Shown here one piece after another: positions 10,002 through 17,645 of a DNA stretch of 64,000 nt; the stretch's first letter is position 1, and each line of letters opens with the position of its first letter. Made by a program: the position numbers and the translations under genes. The DNA comes from Martelella lutilitoris. GTDB lineage: Bacteria; Pseudomonadota; Alphaproteobacteria; Rhizobiales; Rhizobiaceae. The stretch spans positions 2,007,501 through 2,071,500 of the forward strand of contig NZ_CP066786.1 of the NCBI RefSeq assembly GCF_016598595.1, given 5' to 3'. A model generated the notes under the pieces. That model worked only from the letters and a program-made list of their open reading frames with translations, searched no databases and was not told the origin of the DNA.

Positions 10002-10659
10002 CCTGGTCGGAGGCGAAAATCCGAGTCTCATAGGCCGGGTTGGCCGCTTCCAGCGCGATCGAAGCGCCCTTGCGGCGGAACCGTTTCAGCGTCGCCTCCT
10101 CGTCATTGACGAGCGCGACGACGATATCGCCGGGGGAGGCAGTGTTGATGTTGCGGATGATCACCGTGTCGCCGTCGAAAATACCGGCATCGATCATCGA
10201 ATCGCCCTGAACCTCGAGCGCATAGTGCTCGCCGGTGCCCAGCATCTCGGACGGGACGGCAATGGCGTGGGTGTTTTCCTGGATGGCCGAAATCGGGACG
10301 CCGGCCGCAATCCGTCCCATGACGGGAATATCGGATGATCCGCTATCGGAAGCGCCGGCGGCCGGCTTCGGCGGCGGCGTCTTGCCGAGACTGCCCTCGA
10401 TCACGCTTGGCGAGAAACCGCGGCGCGGCGGCTGCGCGCCCATGCTCTCCGGCATGCGCAGGATTTCAAGCGCCCGGGCCCGGTTGGGAAGCCGGCGGAT
10501 GAAGCCGCGCTCCTCGAGCGCCGTGATCAGGCGGTGGATGCCCGACTTCGAGGCAAGATCAAGCGCCTCCTTCATCTCATCGAAGGACGGGGGAATGCCT
10601 GTCTCCTTCATCCGTTCATGGATGAAATAAAGCAGTTCCTGTTGCTTGCGCGTCAGCAT
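9955..10659 (-). CDS. lexA: SOS repressor LexA
   Basis: This 234-residue protein has an N-terminal winged helix ([33 protein letters not shown]) and a C-terminal S24 peptidase domain with the self-cleavage site [10 protein letters not shown], the catalytic serine in GDSMIDAGI and the lysine in EATLKRF. It represses DNA-repair genes until RecA filaments trigger self-cleavage. ATG at 10659 is preferred over TTG at 10665, as in rhizobial relatives. A LexA box lies 45-59 bases upstream, so the gene is autoregulated. It is convergent with, and overlaps, comEC. Confidence 0.97.
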   Translation of the reverse strand: MLTRKQQELLYFIHERMKETGIPPSFDEMKEALDLASKSGIHRLITALEERGFIRRLPNRARALEILRMPESMGAQPPRRGFSPSVIEGSLGKTPPPKPAAGASDSGSSDIPVMGRIAAGVPISAIQENTHAIAVPSEMLGTGEHYALEVQGDSMIDAGIFDGDTVIIRNINTASPGDIVVALVNDEEATLKRFRRKGASIALEAANPAYETRIFASDQVKVQGKLVGLIRRYH

Positions 10660-10703
10660 CGTCAACCCCTTGCCTTCGAAACAAATACAGAACGTTTATA
10701 TCT

Positions 10704-10718
10704 GTTCTCACTGTGTTC
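10704..10718 (-). promoter_or_regulatory. LexA-binding SOS box of lexA
   Basis: On the minus strand the sequence reads GAACACAGTGAGAAC, an exact GAAC-N7-GAAC direct repeat, the SOS-box form known from rhizobia and other alphaproteobacteria. It lies just upstream of the lexA start. Confidence 0.85.
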
Positions 10719-10834
10719 CGCAAGGCGAAAGAGTCCATCTCTCAAAAACCGGCCGCCGACCAGCCGGATGGTCACGCGTCAAAATTCCGCGTTGCCGTCG
10801 CTCGCCGCGATTAATGGTTCATTGCTATCTGAAT

Positions 10835-10881
10835 TTGGTGAGCGCGCAGGGGTTCGAACCCTGGACCTACTGATTAAAAGT
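10835..10881 (-). repeat. attL: 47-bp copy of the tRNA-Lys 3' end
   Basis: The 47 bases are identical to 38966-39012, the part of tRNA-Lys(UUU) from the anticodon loop to just beyond CCA. They mark the left end of the integrated element. The remaining bases needed for a tRNA are absent here, so this copy is not functional. Confidence 0.93.
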
Positions 10882-10998
10882 TTACGTAGCCTATCCATAA
10901 TAGATTGATATTAAACGGTAAAATCAAACAGTATTTTCAGTGTGTCCGATATTGTGTCCAGAAATGTGGCCGCTAGATAGTATTTTTGACCTACTCTG

Positions 10999-11604
10999 TC
11001 ACCACATTCGATCTGCCAGTTCGATTTCCTCTCGGCCGATAGCGCTGGCGTAGATCGCGGTTGTGGTCATGGAGGCGTGCCCCATCCACTTGCGGAGCAT
11101 GTGCAGGGGAATGCCTGAGCGGATCGCATGAATGCCATAGCCATGCCGCAAGCCTTTCGGGCTGGCATGCCGCCCGGCAATCCCGGCTTCCTGCATCACC
11201 TGTTTGACCCAGCGATAGGCCGTCGATCGATTGATCCGGCTGCCATGGGATGCCCACAGCCAGGGATTTTGCGTATCAGTCTTTTGACGCAGGCTGACCG
11301 AGTGTACCTGTTCCAGCCGGGCAATCAGGGCAGGAGGCACCGGTATCTCCCGGATGACATGCCGTTTACGCTTCTTGAGACAGCGCACCGAAATCAATCG
11401 CGATTCCGGCTGGACTGAGAAAACGGTCAGCTCCAGCGCTTCAGATATCCGACAGCCGGTATAGAGAAGGGTCAGACAGAGCGTGCCAGCCTGAAGATCA
11501 GCCGTTTGTTCTGCCGCCTCGATCAGCCGCTGCCGTTCGGCCGGGTTGATATAAAGCCGGTCGTTGCTCTCGTCATAGAGCCGCATTTCGCATGCGTTGT
11601 TCAT
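10999..11604 (-). CDS. Small stand-alone tyrosine recombinase
   Basis: This 201-residue protein consists of little more than the catalytic domain of a tyrosine recombinase. The first arginine sits in LYTGCRISEALEL, the second box reads SPKGLRHGYGIHAI with lysine where histidine is common, then come GHASMTTTAIYASA with the histidine and the nucleophilic tyrosine. The ending AIGREEIELADRMW is typical of a family of roughly 200-residue integrases found on plasmids and integrative elements. The size resembles the FimB/FimE invertases. The start is uncertain: ATG at 11604 or GTG at 11643. It reads away from a pair of inverted recombinase-like sites at 11709 and 11839. Confidence 0.85.
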   Translation of the reverse strand: MNNACEMRLYDESNDRLYINPAERQRLIEAAEQTADLQAGTLCLTLLYTGCRISEALELTVFSVQPESRLISVRCLKKRKRHVIREIPVPPALIARLEQVHSVSLRQKTDTQNPWLWASHGSRINRSTAYRWVKQVMQEAGIAGRHASPKGLRHGYGIHAIRSGIPLHMLRKWMGHASMTTTAIYASAIGREEIELADRMW

Positions 11605-11708
11605 TGTTATGTCGCGCACCTTTTGGGCAATGTTGTCGCACACAGCAAGGTCCGCAACCAGTCGTGGTTGTGAATGAATTCCCGGTCAATCCAAAATCGT
11701 GCCCATGC

Positions 11709-11735
11709 TGCAACAGTATTACCAATTGTGTTGCA
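11709..11735 (-). repeat. Recombinase-like site 1 (inverted copy)
   Basis: A 27-bp site with TGCAACA / TGTTGCA arms around an AATTGGTAAT core on the minus strand. It matches 21 of 27 bases of the site at 11839-11865, in opposite orientation; a 19-bp block (AATTGGTAATACTGTTGCA) matches at 18 of 19. Confidence 0.7.
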
Positions 11736-11838
11736 CGGCTAAAACACAAGCGACAACAGAATGTTAGAAGCGCTTTAATGGTTTCGTAATCATTGACGCT
11801 GTCATTATCAAGCACTAAAGGGCCCGGATTCCCTCAAG

Positions 11839-11865
11839 AAAAGCAGAATTGGTAATTCTGTTGCA
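11839..11865 (+). repeat. Recombinase-like site 2
   Basis: The partner of the site at 11709-11735. It has its own dyad, CAGAATT-GGT-AATTCTG, and one conserved outer arm CTGTTGCA. The left arm has diverged. It lies about 50 bases before the start of the next gene. Confidence 0.7.
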
Positions 11866-11913
11866 CTGATCGCCAAGGCATTTCTGCGGAAATGCGCGTT
11901 CAGGAGAGGGACT

Positions 11914-12108
11914 GTGAATATAGTCAATGGCATCTTCACGATATTCAATGGCTTTCTGGTCGTGGTCGTCGGCATCATATTCTGCTGCACGATCATCGGC
12001 CTGCTCTGGGGACCGGCCGTCGTCATGTTCGGCAGTGGTATGATCGTCAAGGGTTTCGCCCAGATCGGCATCGGTACCTATAACGCCGTCAAATCACGCG
12101 ACCAGTAG
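11914..12108 (+). CDS. Small membrane protein, unknown
   Basis: This is a 64-residue, very hydrophobic protein with two predicted transmembrane helices (IFTIFNGFLVVVVGIIFCCTII and LLWGPAVVMFGSGMIVKGFAQIG). It starts at GTG with a good AGGAGAGG ribosome site. It ends nine bases before the next gene, so both are likely cotranscribed. I do not recognise a named family. Confidence 0.65.
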   Translation: MNIVNGIFTIFNGFLVVVVGIIFCCTIIGLLWGPAVVMFGSGMIVKGFAQIGIGTYNAVKSRDQ

Positions 12109-12117
12109 GGCAAGCCG

Positions 12118-13020
12118 ATGAAAAACAGACAGCTCATGGTGCTGACGCTCTGCGTCGGCACACTCGTTTCCTGCAGCACCGAAGCCTCCGACACATCTGA
12201 AATCATGTGCTGGGGCGGGAATCTTGCCCCTTCGGCGCAGCCTCCATCCGGCGTGAAGTTCAGGGATTATGAAATCCAGACCACCTTTGCCTGCGGGATC
12301 ACGGATCAGGACAATCTCGCGTGCTGGGGAGAGGATGACTGGCACCGCTATGCGCCGGTCGGCATGAAGGTCAAGAAACTGTCCCTCGCCGGCGTCATCG
12401 GCTGCGTGCTCGACACGAAGGATCAGATTTTCTGCTGGGGTAACAACCAGTCCGGCCAACTCAATCCCCCGACACGTGTGGTTCAGGGCCGCGAGATCGA
12501 TGACGTCTTCACCAACGGGCAGGAAGTGTGCGCACGGGAAAAGGGCGGCGGCATGTATTGCTGGGGTTGGTGGGGCAGCCCGGCTTCGTGGAGTTCCGAG
12601 GTCATGAACCTCAAAATTGACCAATTCGCCTCGCACCAAGATTTTGCTTGCTGGAGTGAGCTCGATAAAGACGGCTATACCTGCACCTTCGGTTTCAGCG
12701 GTGAGAAGCGCGTGCATTCGGATGAAGGGCGTGTCAAACGCCTGCATGTCGAAGCGTACGGCAAAACCCGTGTGCTGCTGGAGAGTGGCGAGCTGATTAC
12801 CTACAACGGTGAAGGTGAGGTTGTCGGCAACGGTCACGGTATTCTTGATTTCGACGGCGGCATTGTCAGCAACTGCTGGCTCGATCAAAGTCACGAGGTG
12901 TCCTGCCATTACGGCGGGAAGCGCTTTGAATACGACATTCCAAACACGATGCCGCCGCCAAAGACGAGATTCGACCATATCGCGGTGACCAATCAGAACG
13001 TCTGCGGCGCTCTGCGGTAA
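12118..13020 (+). CDS. Lipoprotein with RCC1-like CWG repeats
   Basis: This 300-residue protein begins with a lipoprotein signal peptide (MKNRQLMVLTLCVGTLVSCS; lipobox LVSC). The mature part repeats a Cys-Trp-Gly signature (IMCWGGN, LACWGED, IFCWGNNQSGQL, MYCWGWW, FACWSE) spaced about 40 residues apart, as in RCC1-type seven-bladed propellers, here rich in cysteine. Function unknown; surface attachment or binding is plausible. It follows the small membrane protein closely and ends before a strong terminator. Confidence 0.75.
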   Translation: MKNRQLMVLTLCVGTLVSCSTEASDTSEIMCWGGNLAPSAQPPSGVKFRDYEIQTTFACGITDQDNLACWGEDDWHRYAPVGMKVKKLSLAGVIGCVLDTKDQIFCWGNNQSGQLNPPTRVVQGREIDDVFTNGQEVCAREKGGGMYCWGWWGSPASWSSEVMNLKIDQFASHQDFACWSELDKDGYTCTFGFSGEKRVHSDEGRVKRLHVEAYGKTRVLLESGELITYNGEGEVVGNGHGILDFDGGIVSNCWLDQSHEVSCHYGGKRFEYDIPNTMPPPKTRFDHIAVTNQNVCGALR

Positions 13021-13045
13021 CGGTCAACATTGGAAAAAAAGTGTG

Positions 13046-13074
13046 GGCGACGGTTTGAAACCGTCGCCTTTTTT
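13046..13074 (+). terminator. Rho-independent terminator
   Basis: A near-perfect GGCGACGGT / ACCGTCGCC stem is followed by six T. It ends the lipoprotein transcript. Confidence 0.85.
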
Positions 13075-13106
13075 CGTGGCTCTAAACAGCACTATAGCAG
13101 GAAATA

Positions 13107-14243
13107 TTACCATTTAATGCGATTGAAGTCCTTATACAACTTCTGTGCGTAATCTGGATCGACATGGTGGGCAAAAGCTATCAGTCCCCTTATGTGATGT
13201 CGCATTCCCGTTATAGAGCTGAAGCCCCGCTTGTCACGGTGAGCCTGAGCACCAATTTTCGCGTGATTTAGTGCATAAAGATGGGTTTCGATATTGTCCT
13301 TGAACTGACGAGTGAGTCGAGGTCTTTCGCGGTCGATAAGAAGCCCCAGCAAAACTTTTCGAGCTCCTGGTGGAGAAATTCTTGTCTTGCTTTGATTCAC
13401 GGAAAGTCCAAATCGCGTTAGAGCAGTTTCCACTATAGCTTTTAGTTGAAGAGCCTCTTTTCTGGTTCTGACGCGATCTGTTGAAAATGCCATGTCATCG
13501 GCATAACGGGTGTACTTCCATCCCAGTTCTGCAGCGATTCTCTTCAATTTCATATCCAAAGGACGGACAGCCAGATTTGCTAGCATAGGGCTTGTTGGGG
13601 CTCCTTGCGGTAGATATCCCTCTACAGCTTCCGGATGCGGAAACTCTGATTCTTGTAAATGAAAGTAGTGCTTCTGATCGACCGACCGTGTGGAAAGCCG
13701 GGCGAGTTCAAATGACAGTAATGCTGTATACCCACAGCCTCTGTAGACTTGATAGGCTTGGCGTTCCGTTATTGACTCGAAGAAATTGCTGACATCCATT
13801 TTCAGAAGCCATGTGCAACCGCAGTGCTGTGTGGCAGCGTCGAGCATGTCGCTGTCAGGCGCGAAGGCAAAACTGGATGAATGAGGCTTTAGGACGTTCA
13901 GGATGTTTTGAGCGATCCACCTTTGTGTTCGCAACAGGTGTGGTTGTGGAGCATAGATATCGCGATATCTTCGACGTGGAGCTTTGCTACCCTTTCTTCC
14001 GCTTTTCTTTCGTAAACGGAAATGACGGTATGGGTCGCTCATCCGGTCGACAATTGGCCTCAAGTGCTTCGGGGAAACATCAACGAGATGCGCTAGATGA
14101 GACAATGAGAAGATAACAGGAAGATCTGGAGCGGTACTTTTAATAGCTTTCGCGATTGAAAGAGCAGCTTCGATCGAGACCGCGTCGAGACCATTTTCCC
14201 GCGCTCCGCGCCTGAAAGTTTGAGAGTCCCAAGGATGCTTCAT
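13107..14243 (-). CDS. Retron-type reverse transcriptase
   Basis: This 378-residue reverse transcriptase carries the catalytic motifs in order: LLKMDVSNFFESI (Asp150), GYLPQGAPTSPMLANL (about 209-224), YTRYADDMAFS (YADD 247-250) and FGLSVNQSKTRI. The retron NAxxH element is present as AATQH (136-140, with Ala for Asn), and the VTG region reads VLLGLLI. It would copy the msd part of the neighbouring non-coding RNA into multicopy single-stranded DNA and hold the product. Its start codon directly abuts the 3' repeat of that RNA. The PRTase-like gene lies upstream, so the cassette order is effector, ncRNA, RT. Confidence 0.92.
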   Translation of the reverse strand: MKHPWDSQTFRRGARENGLDAVSIEAALSIAKAIKSTAPDLPVIFSLSHLAHLVDVSPKHLRPIVDRMSDPYRHFRLRKKSGRKGSKAPRRRYRDIYAPQPHLLRTQRWIAQNILNVLKPHSSSFAFAPDSDMLDAATQHCGCTWLLKMDVSNFFESITERQAYQVYRGCGYTALLSFELARLSTRSVDQKHYFHLQESEFPHPEAVEGYLPQGAPTSPMLANLAVRPLDMKLKRIAAELGWKYTRYADDMAFSTDRVRTRKEALQLKAIVETALTRFGLSVNQSKTRISPPGARKVLLGLLIDRERPRLTRQFKDNIETHLYALNHAKIGAQAHRDKRGFSSITGMRHHIRGLIAFAHHVDPDYAQKLYKDFNRIKW

Positions 14244-14400
14244 CTACTTTCACCCGGTACGGGTGCTGTGGGCAAAGGAAGCAATGAAGGCAAACGACTG
14301 TGTCCCTCCGGGACTGCTTGCTTTGCCCAGAGACGTGCAATCATGCGCTCCATCGACGGCGCTGGGAAACCCCAGTGCCCTTGACGATTAGTGTAAGTAA
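14244..14400 (-). ncRNA. Retron msr-msd RNA
   Basis: The 157-base gap between effector and RT folds as expected for a retron RNA. Outer inverted repeats a1 (TTACTTACAC, 14391-14400) and a2 (GTGAAAGTAG, 14244-14253) pair with one internal mismatch. An msr hairpin lies at 14358-14379 (stem GGCxCTGGG / CCCAGxGCC). A long msd stem starts with nine perfect pairs, TGGGCAAAG (14321-14329) with CTTTGCCCA (14269-14277), continues as AAGCA/TGCTT, and has an inner hairpin GTCCC-GGGAC at 14302-14314. Exact ends, the branching guanosine and the extent of the copied DNA are inferred, not seen. Confidence 0.8.
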
Positions 14401-14403
14401 CCA

Positions 14404-15702
14404 TCATGACCGCTCTTTCGAACGGTGAGTACTAGATGGCACCTTGGAAGCTCTCAGGGCTATAGGATAGTACGGTTTTTTGGTGGTGGGAACTACAATA
14501 TCTCGCTCTCTGCTGATACTTTGAGCGCGCAATTCATCATATCCTTTGTCAGTAAGCCTCCCGTTAGCCTCAATTAGATTTTTCAGGTAGGCAACACTCA
14601 ACGCTTCCACGATGTCGTTTGCCGGAAGGGACAATCTTTCTGAAAGCTCCCGTACTTTTTTATCCAATTGTTTTTTATGTGTGAAACGGCCCCTCAGTTC
14701 CTGGAGAACCAAGAGAATCATCTGCTCTTTGACGTCAATTGTGGAATCCAGCTCATGCCCCCTTTCTTGCGCTGCTCGTTCGACTTGCTCTCTTTTTGAT
14801 CCTGACCAAAATAGGGGGCTTAGTTCAGCAGGGGCGTTGCCGATGTATAACGGCTTTATAGCGCCTATGGCTTTCCACAAAATAGAAGGAGCATTATTTG
14901 GAATGCCATAGTTGAACAAGACCATCGCTGCGGAGTGTTCATATCCCCAAACGTATTCATCATCGGGGTGGTCTTCTGCAAACTTCCCAAGAAGCTCTTC
15001 CCAGTCACTGCAGTGTCGATCGAACTTTGAGGAGCTAAGGGTCGGAACAGTCCTGCCGACGCGAACGTCGGGATGAGTAATGTGCGATCCGACCACCGCC
15101 GCGCCATCGCTCGTCGCTGCAGCTGCTATCACCACAAAGTCGATTAGCTTGGTGCTGTGCCACGATCGGATCGTTCGCAAATTCCATAATTTATCCAGCA
15201 TTGAAAGGACACGATTTCCCGAACCTATGAAGTCGGTTACAATTGCGATAGTCGAAATGGGATTATGTTTGCTACGAAACCGGTCAGGTCCAGGAGTATT
15301 GATAAATATCCCTGAGTGCTTTTTTACCGCTTGAGAAATCAGTGAGCTAATAAGACCCTCGCTCCCGACTCGCCGCCCACCTCTGATGGGCTGCACGGAG
15401 GGAGGTCCTTTTTTGCCTATTGCACGCTCTCTAGTCAAACCGTTCGGCAGTTTGATTTGCTCTGTTGTGAATAATTGCTTTTCTTGGAACTCACGCTCGG
15501 CGTACAGTGCTACTGACTTCCGTTTGCCTGAGCGTTCCGAGGCAAGCGTCAACAGTTGCTCTTGAATCAGCTCAGAGACCTCATCCCGGTTGAGCAATAA
15601 AAGGCTGTCGAGCAACGACCGTGCCGCCACTCTGTCGGCAGTATCGAAGTTGCTCAACCAAGCCTTTCCGCAATCTGTTTTTGACAGTTGTAGTAGTTTC
15701 AT
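14404..15702 (-). CDS. Retron effector candidate: PRTase-like domain with winged-helix C-terminus
   Basis: This is a 432-residue protein. The segment TIAIVTDFIGSGNRVLSMLDKLW (from about residue 151) matches the PRPP-binding loop of phosphoribosyltransferase-like folds (hydrophobic-x-D-x-x-x-S-G). The C-terminal third (about 310-400) looks like a winged helix (MILLVLQELRGRFTHKKQLDKKVRELSERL...GRLTDKGYDEL). A PRTase-like protein with a winged helix next to a retron RNA and RT corresponds to the accessory protein of type III retrons in published classifications. By analogy it would be a toxic effector held inactive by the RT-msDNA complex. Start at ATG 15702. Confidence 0.75.
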   Translation of the reverse strand: MKLLQLSKTDCGKAWLSNFDTADRVAARSLLDSLLLLNRDEVSELIQEQLLTLASERSGKRKSVALYAEREFQEKQLFTTEQIKLPNGLTRERAIGKKGPPSVQPIRGGRRVGSEGLISSLISQAVKKHSGIFINTPGPDRFRSKHNPISTIAIVTDFIGSGNRVLSMLDKLWNLRTIRSWHSTKLIDFVVIAAAATSDGAAVVGSHITHPDVRVGRTVPTLSSSKFDRHCSDWEELLGKFAEDHPDDEYVWGYEHSAAMVLFNYGIPNNAPSILWKAIGAIKPLYIGNAPAELSPLFWSGSKREQVERAAQERGHELDSTIDVKEQMILLVLQELRGRFTHKKQLDKKVRELSERLSLPANDIVEALSVAYLKNLIEANGRLTDKGYDELRAQSISRERDIVVPTTKKPYYPIALRASKVPSSTHRSKERS

Positions 15703-15808
15703 TTTTTCAGTTTACCAAACAGTTGTATCCATGCGTAGCTCTCTTTTTCACGGGAATTTTTACGATCGGCACTGAGATGGTTCGTGCCATGTAACCTGTT
15801 GAAATAAT

Positions 15809-15856
15809 TGGCCGGAACGACAGGATTTGAGCCTGCTACCCCCGCACCCCCAGGAC
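15809..15856 (-). repeat. Degenerate tRNA-Pro 3' end
   Basis: On the minus strand, GCAGG-CTCAAAT-CCTGT resembles a T-arm, followed by the acceptor strand CGTTCCG, a G and CCA; upstream, CCTGGGGG resembles a GGG anticodon region. The best match from memory is bacterial tRNA-Pro(GGG). The 5' half is missing. It may be an old attachment site. Confidence 0.5.
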
Positions 15857-16007
15857 AGGAGAACTCCATGCAGGTATTTTTCCTGTTAGTGGTAAGTGCT
15901 GTTGCATTTGTGCAAGTTAACCATCGTTAGCGCCGATCAATTGGTTACACCACGGTTACATAAACTTGATGAAATTTTATGGGTATTTGCTAAGCTATTG
16001 AAAAATA

Positions 16008-16053
16008 TGGTGGCGGTTCAGGGACTCGAACCCCGGACACACGGATTATGATT
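16008..16053 (-). repeat. tRNA-Met 3' end fragment, attachment-site core
   Basis: On the minus strand the fragment runs from the anticodon loop (ATCATAA, anticodon CAU) through the stem arm TCCGT and the T-arm CGGGG-TTCGAGT-CCCTG to acceptor AACCGCC, A and CCA. Only the 3' half is present. It lies 150 bases before an integrase gene and is flanked on both sides by paired GTTACA sites. Confidence 0.75.
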
Positions 16054-16202
16054 GTGACAAATATGCAACACTGGTAAAATGGCAGGTTGCACAAGCATTT
16101 GAAAATCATCATTTTTCTAAAAATGATGCGTGCTTTAGTTGCACCAATACTCTATTAAATTGTATAATCCGGTTACATGAGCGTTACACGGCACCCGTTC
16201 TA

Positions 16203-17570
16203 ATGGCTCAGATATTTCTTACAGACGAGCTGGTGAGGACTGCTACCTGCCCAGCTTCAAAACAGCAGGAGATCATCTGGGATTGCCCCATCGGAGGAAA
16301 TGGGAAAGTTCGGCATGGCGCAATTGCCGGGCTCGGTCTGCGGGTCACCTGTAGCGGCAAAAAAGCCTTCGTTCATGCCTTCCGCTTTAACGGTAAACGC
16401 GTTCGCCATGTGCTGGGTGATGCGCGCATCCTGTCGGTCGCTTCCGCCCGTATGATGGTGCTGAAGCGCGAGCTGAATATCAACGACGGTCGCAACCCGG
16501 CAGCAGACTATACGGATTACCGGCAGGTCCACACCATGACTGTCCGGGAGCTCATCACCGAATACCATACCGGCAAGCTGCATCGGCTGAGCCCTGCGCA
16601 TCAACGAAGCTTCCGGTCATTGGTTGCACCGTGGTTGATACTCGAAGGCGCACCAGCCAAAGGGGGGCCGCGCCGACGGCCACAGCAAGCGTTCGGCACT
16701 AAATACGCGGACTGCAGCGCCGAGCAGGTGACCCCGCGTATGGTGGCCGCCTTTGTGAATGCGATCACCAGCGACTATCAGGCAAACGCGGCACTTCGGC
16801 ACGTCAAGTCGATGTACAACTGGGCACTGAAGATGCAGCTCATCGACATGCGCAATCCTGCCGACCCGATCGATCTGCGGCACACGGTGCGCCACCGGCG
16901 CGACTACACTCTCCCGCAAATCCGCAAACTGGTGCATGTGATTTTCAATCCACCGCAGGATGACCTGCCGATAATTGAGGAACAGACCGGCCTGGCCAAA
17001 CGGGATGCGGTGCTCGTCCATAACAAAGCCGTGCAGATGAACCAGCAGATGGTGGAGTTCTGCGCCTATATGGGCATCCTGCTGCTGACAATGGCGCGCC
17101 CGAACGAGGTCCGCCAGGCCGAGTTCGACCATTTCGACCTGGAACAGCTGATCTGGCATAAACATAATACCAAAGGCCTGAAGCTGTCCCGCAGCGTGTC
17201 AGAATATGCCTATCGATCCGTCCCGATCCATCCGCGCGTGGCGGATCTGGTCATTGCCCAGCGCCAACGCTGGCCCGATGCCAAACACGTATTTCCATGC
17301 CACATCGACCACTCAAAGAGCCGCAATAATTTTCAGAAGATTTCCAAACGCTTTCGCGATCATCCTGATGTCCCGGATTACTTCCAGCTATACGATCTCA
17401 AACGGATCGCGATTTCCCTAATGCTGACCGGGCAGGGGGTATCAAGAGACGCTGTCTCCCACTACGTCGACCACAAAGGCAACATCGAGACCACCATGAT
17501 CTACGACCTCGGCCTGGTCGACCCACTGCGCCCCGTCACCGAAAAACTCGGATCACTTCTCGGCATATAA
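16203..17570 (+). CDS. Tyrosine integrase, Arm-DNA-binding (DUF4102-like) type
   Basis: This 455-residue protein has an N-terminal arm-binding domain (GAIAGLGLRVTCSGKKAFVHAFRFNGKRVRHVLGDARILSVASARMMV), a SAM-like core-binding region and a catalytic domain. The first arginine (LLTMARPNEVRQAEF) and the final histidine and tyrosine (YVDHKGNIETTMIYDLG) are present. The H-x-L-R box reads YDLKR, with lysine where the second catalytic arginine is expected, so activity is in doubt. The adjacent tRNA-Met fragment is its probable attachment core. It is not the enzyme that placed the whole island, which lies in tRNA-Lys. Confidence 0.85.
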   Translation: MAQIFLTDELVRTATCPASKQQEIIWDCPIGGNGKVRHGAIAGLGLRVTCSGKKAFVHAFRFNGKRVRHVLGDARILSVASARMMVLKRELNINDGRNPAADYTDYRQVHTMTVRELITEYHTGKLHRLSPAHQRSFRSLVAPWLILEGAPAKGGPRRRPQQAFGTKYADCSAEQVTPRMVAAFVNAITSDYQANAALRHVKSMYNWALKMQLIDMRNPADPIDLRHTVRHRRDYTLPQIRKLVHVIFNPPQDDLPIIEEQTGLAKRDAVLVHNKAVQMNQQMVEFCAYMGILLLTMARPNEVRQAEFDHFDLEQLIWHKHNTKGLKLSRSVSEYAYRSVPIHPRVADLVIAQRQRWPDAKHVFPCHIDHSKSRNNFQKISKRFRDHPDVPDYFQLYDLKRIAISLMLTGQGVSRDAVSHYVDHKGNIETTMIYDLGLVDPLRPVTEKLGSLLGI

Positions 17571-17645
17571 CGTTGACGTCATTTCCAGCCCGTGCGGCAA
17601 TACCCTAGCGACCTCGCATCCTCCCAACCAACGAAAGCCACCACC

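Larger units (their letters stand above)
10660..10998. other. Gene-free stretch: lexA promoter, attL and putative integrase arm sites
   Basis: The left part belongs to the chromosome (lexA promoter and SOS box); the element starts at 10835. Inside the element, two direct TGTGTCC heptamers lie at 10941 and 10953. The same pair recurs just inside the right end (38895 and 38906), so they are candidate arm-type sites for the element's integrase. Confidence 0.6.
11605..11913. other. Gene-free stretch: candidate invertible segment
   Basis: The stretch holds two inverted 27-bp sites around a 103-bp A+T-richer segment. Within the segment a possible sigma-70 promoter faces right (TTGACG at 11793, 17-base spacer, weak TAAAGG at 11816). 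If the segment flips, this promoter would point away from the downstream genes. The promoter call is weak; the sites are clear. Confidence 0.5.
15703..16202. other. Gene-free stretch with tRNA remnants and attP-like layout
   Basis: The stretch contains the tRNA-Pro-like and tRNA-Met-like fragments. GGTTACA occurs at 15943 and 15954 and again at 16171, with CGTTACA at 16182, each pair with 11-base period, on either side of the tRNA-Met core. A TGCAAC / GTTGCA dyad lies at 16064-16091. No protein gene is supported. Confidence 0.6.

Noticed and set aside
10690..10707. GAAC-N10-GTTC palindrome considered as the LexA site
   Set aside because: The spacing is wrong; the overlapping GAAC-N7-GAAC direct repeat fits the rhizobial LexA box exactly.
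10835..10881. A second tRNA-Lys gene at the left end
   Set aside because: Only the 3' half is present; the D-arm and 5' acceptor strand are missing, so it is an att scar.
14244..14400. Possible CRISPR repeat or small gene between the RT and PRTase genes
   Set aside because: No repeated unit and no coding potential; the fold and position match a retron RNA.
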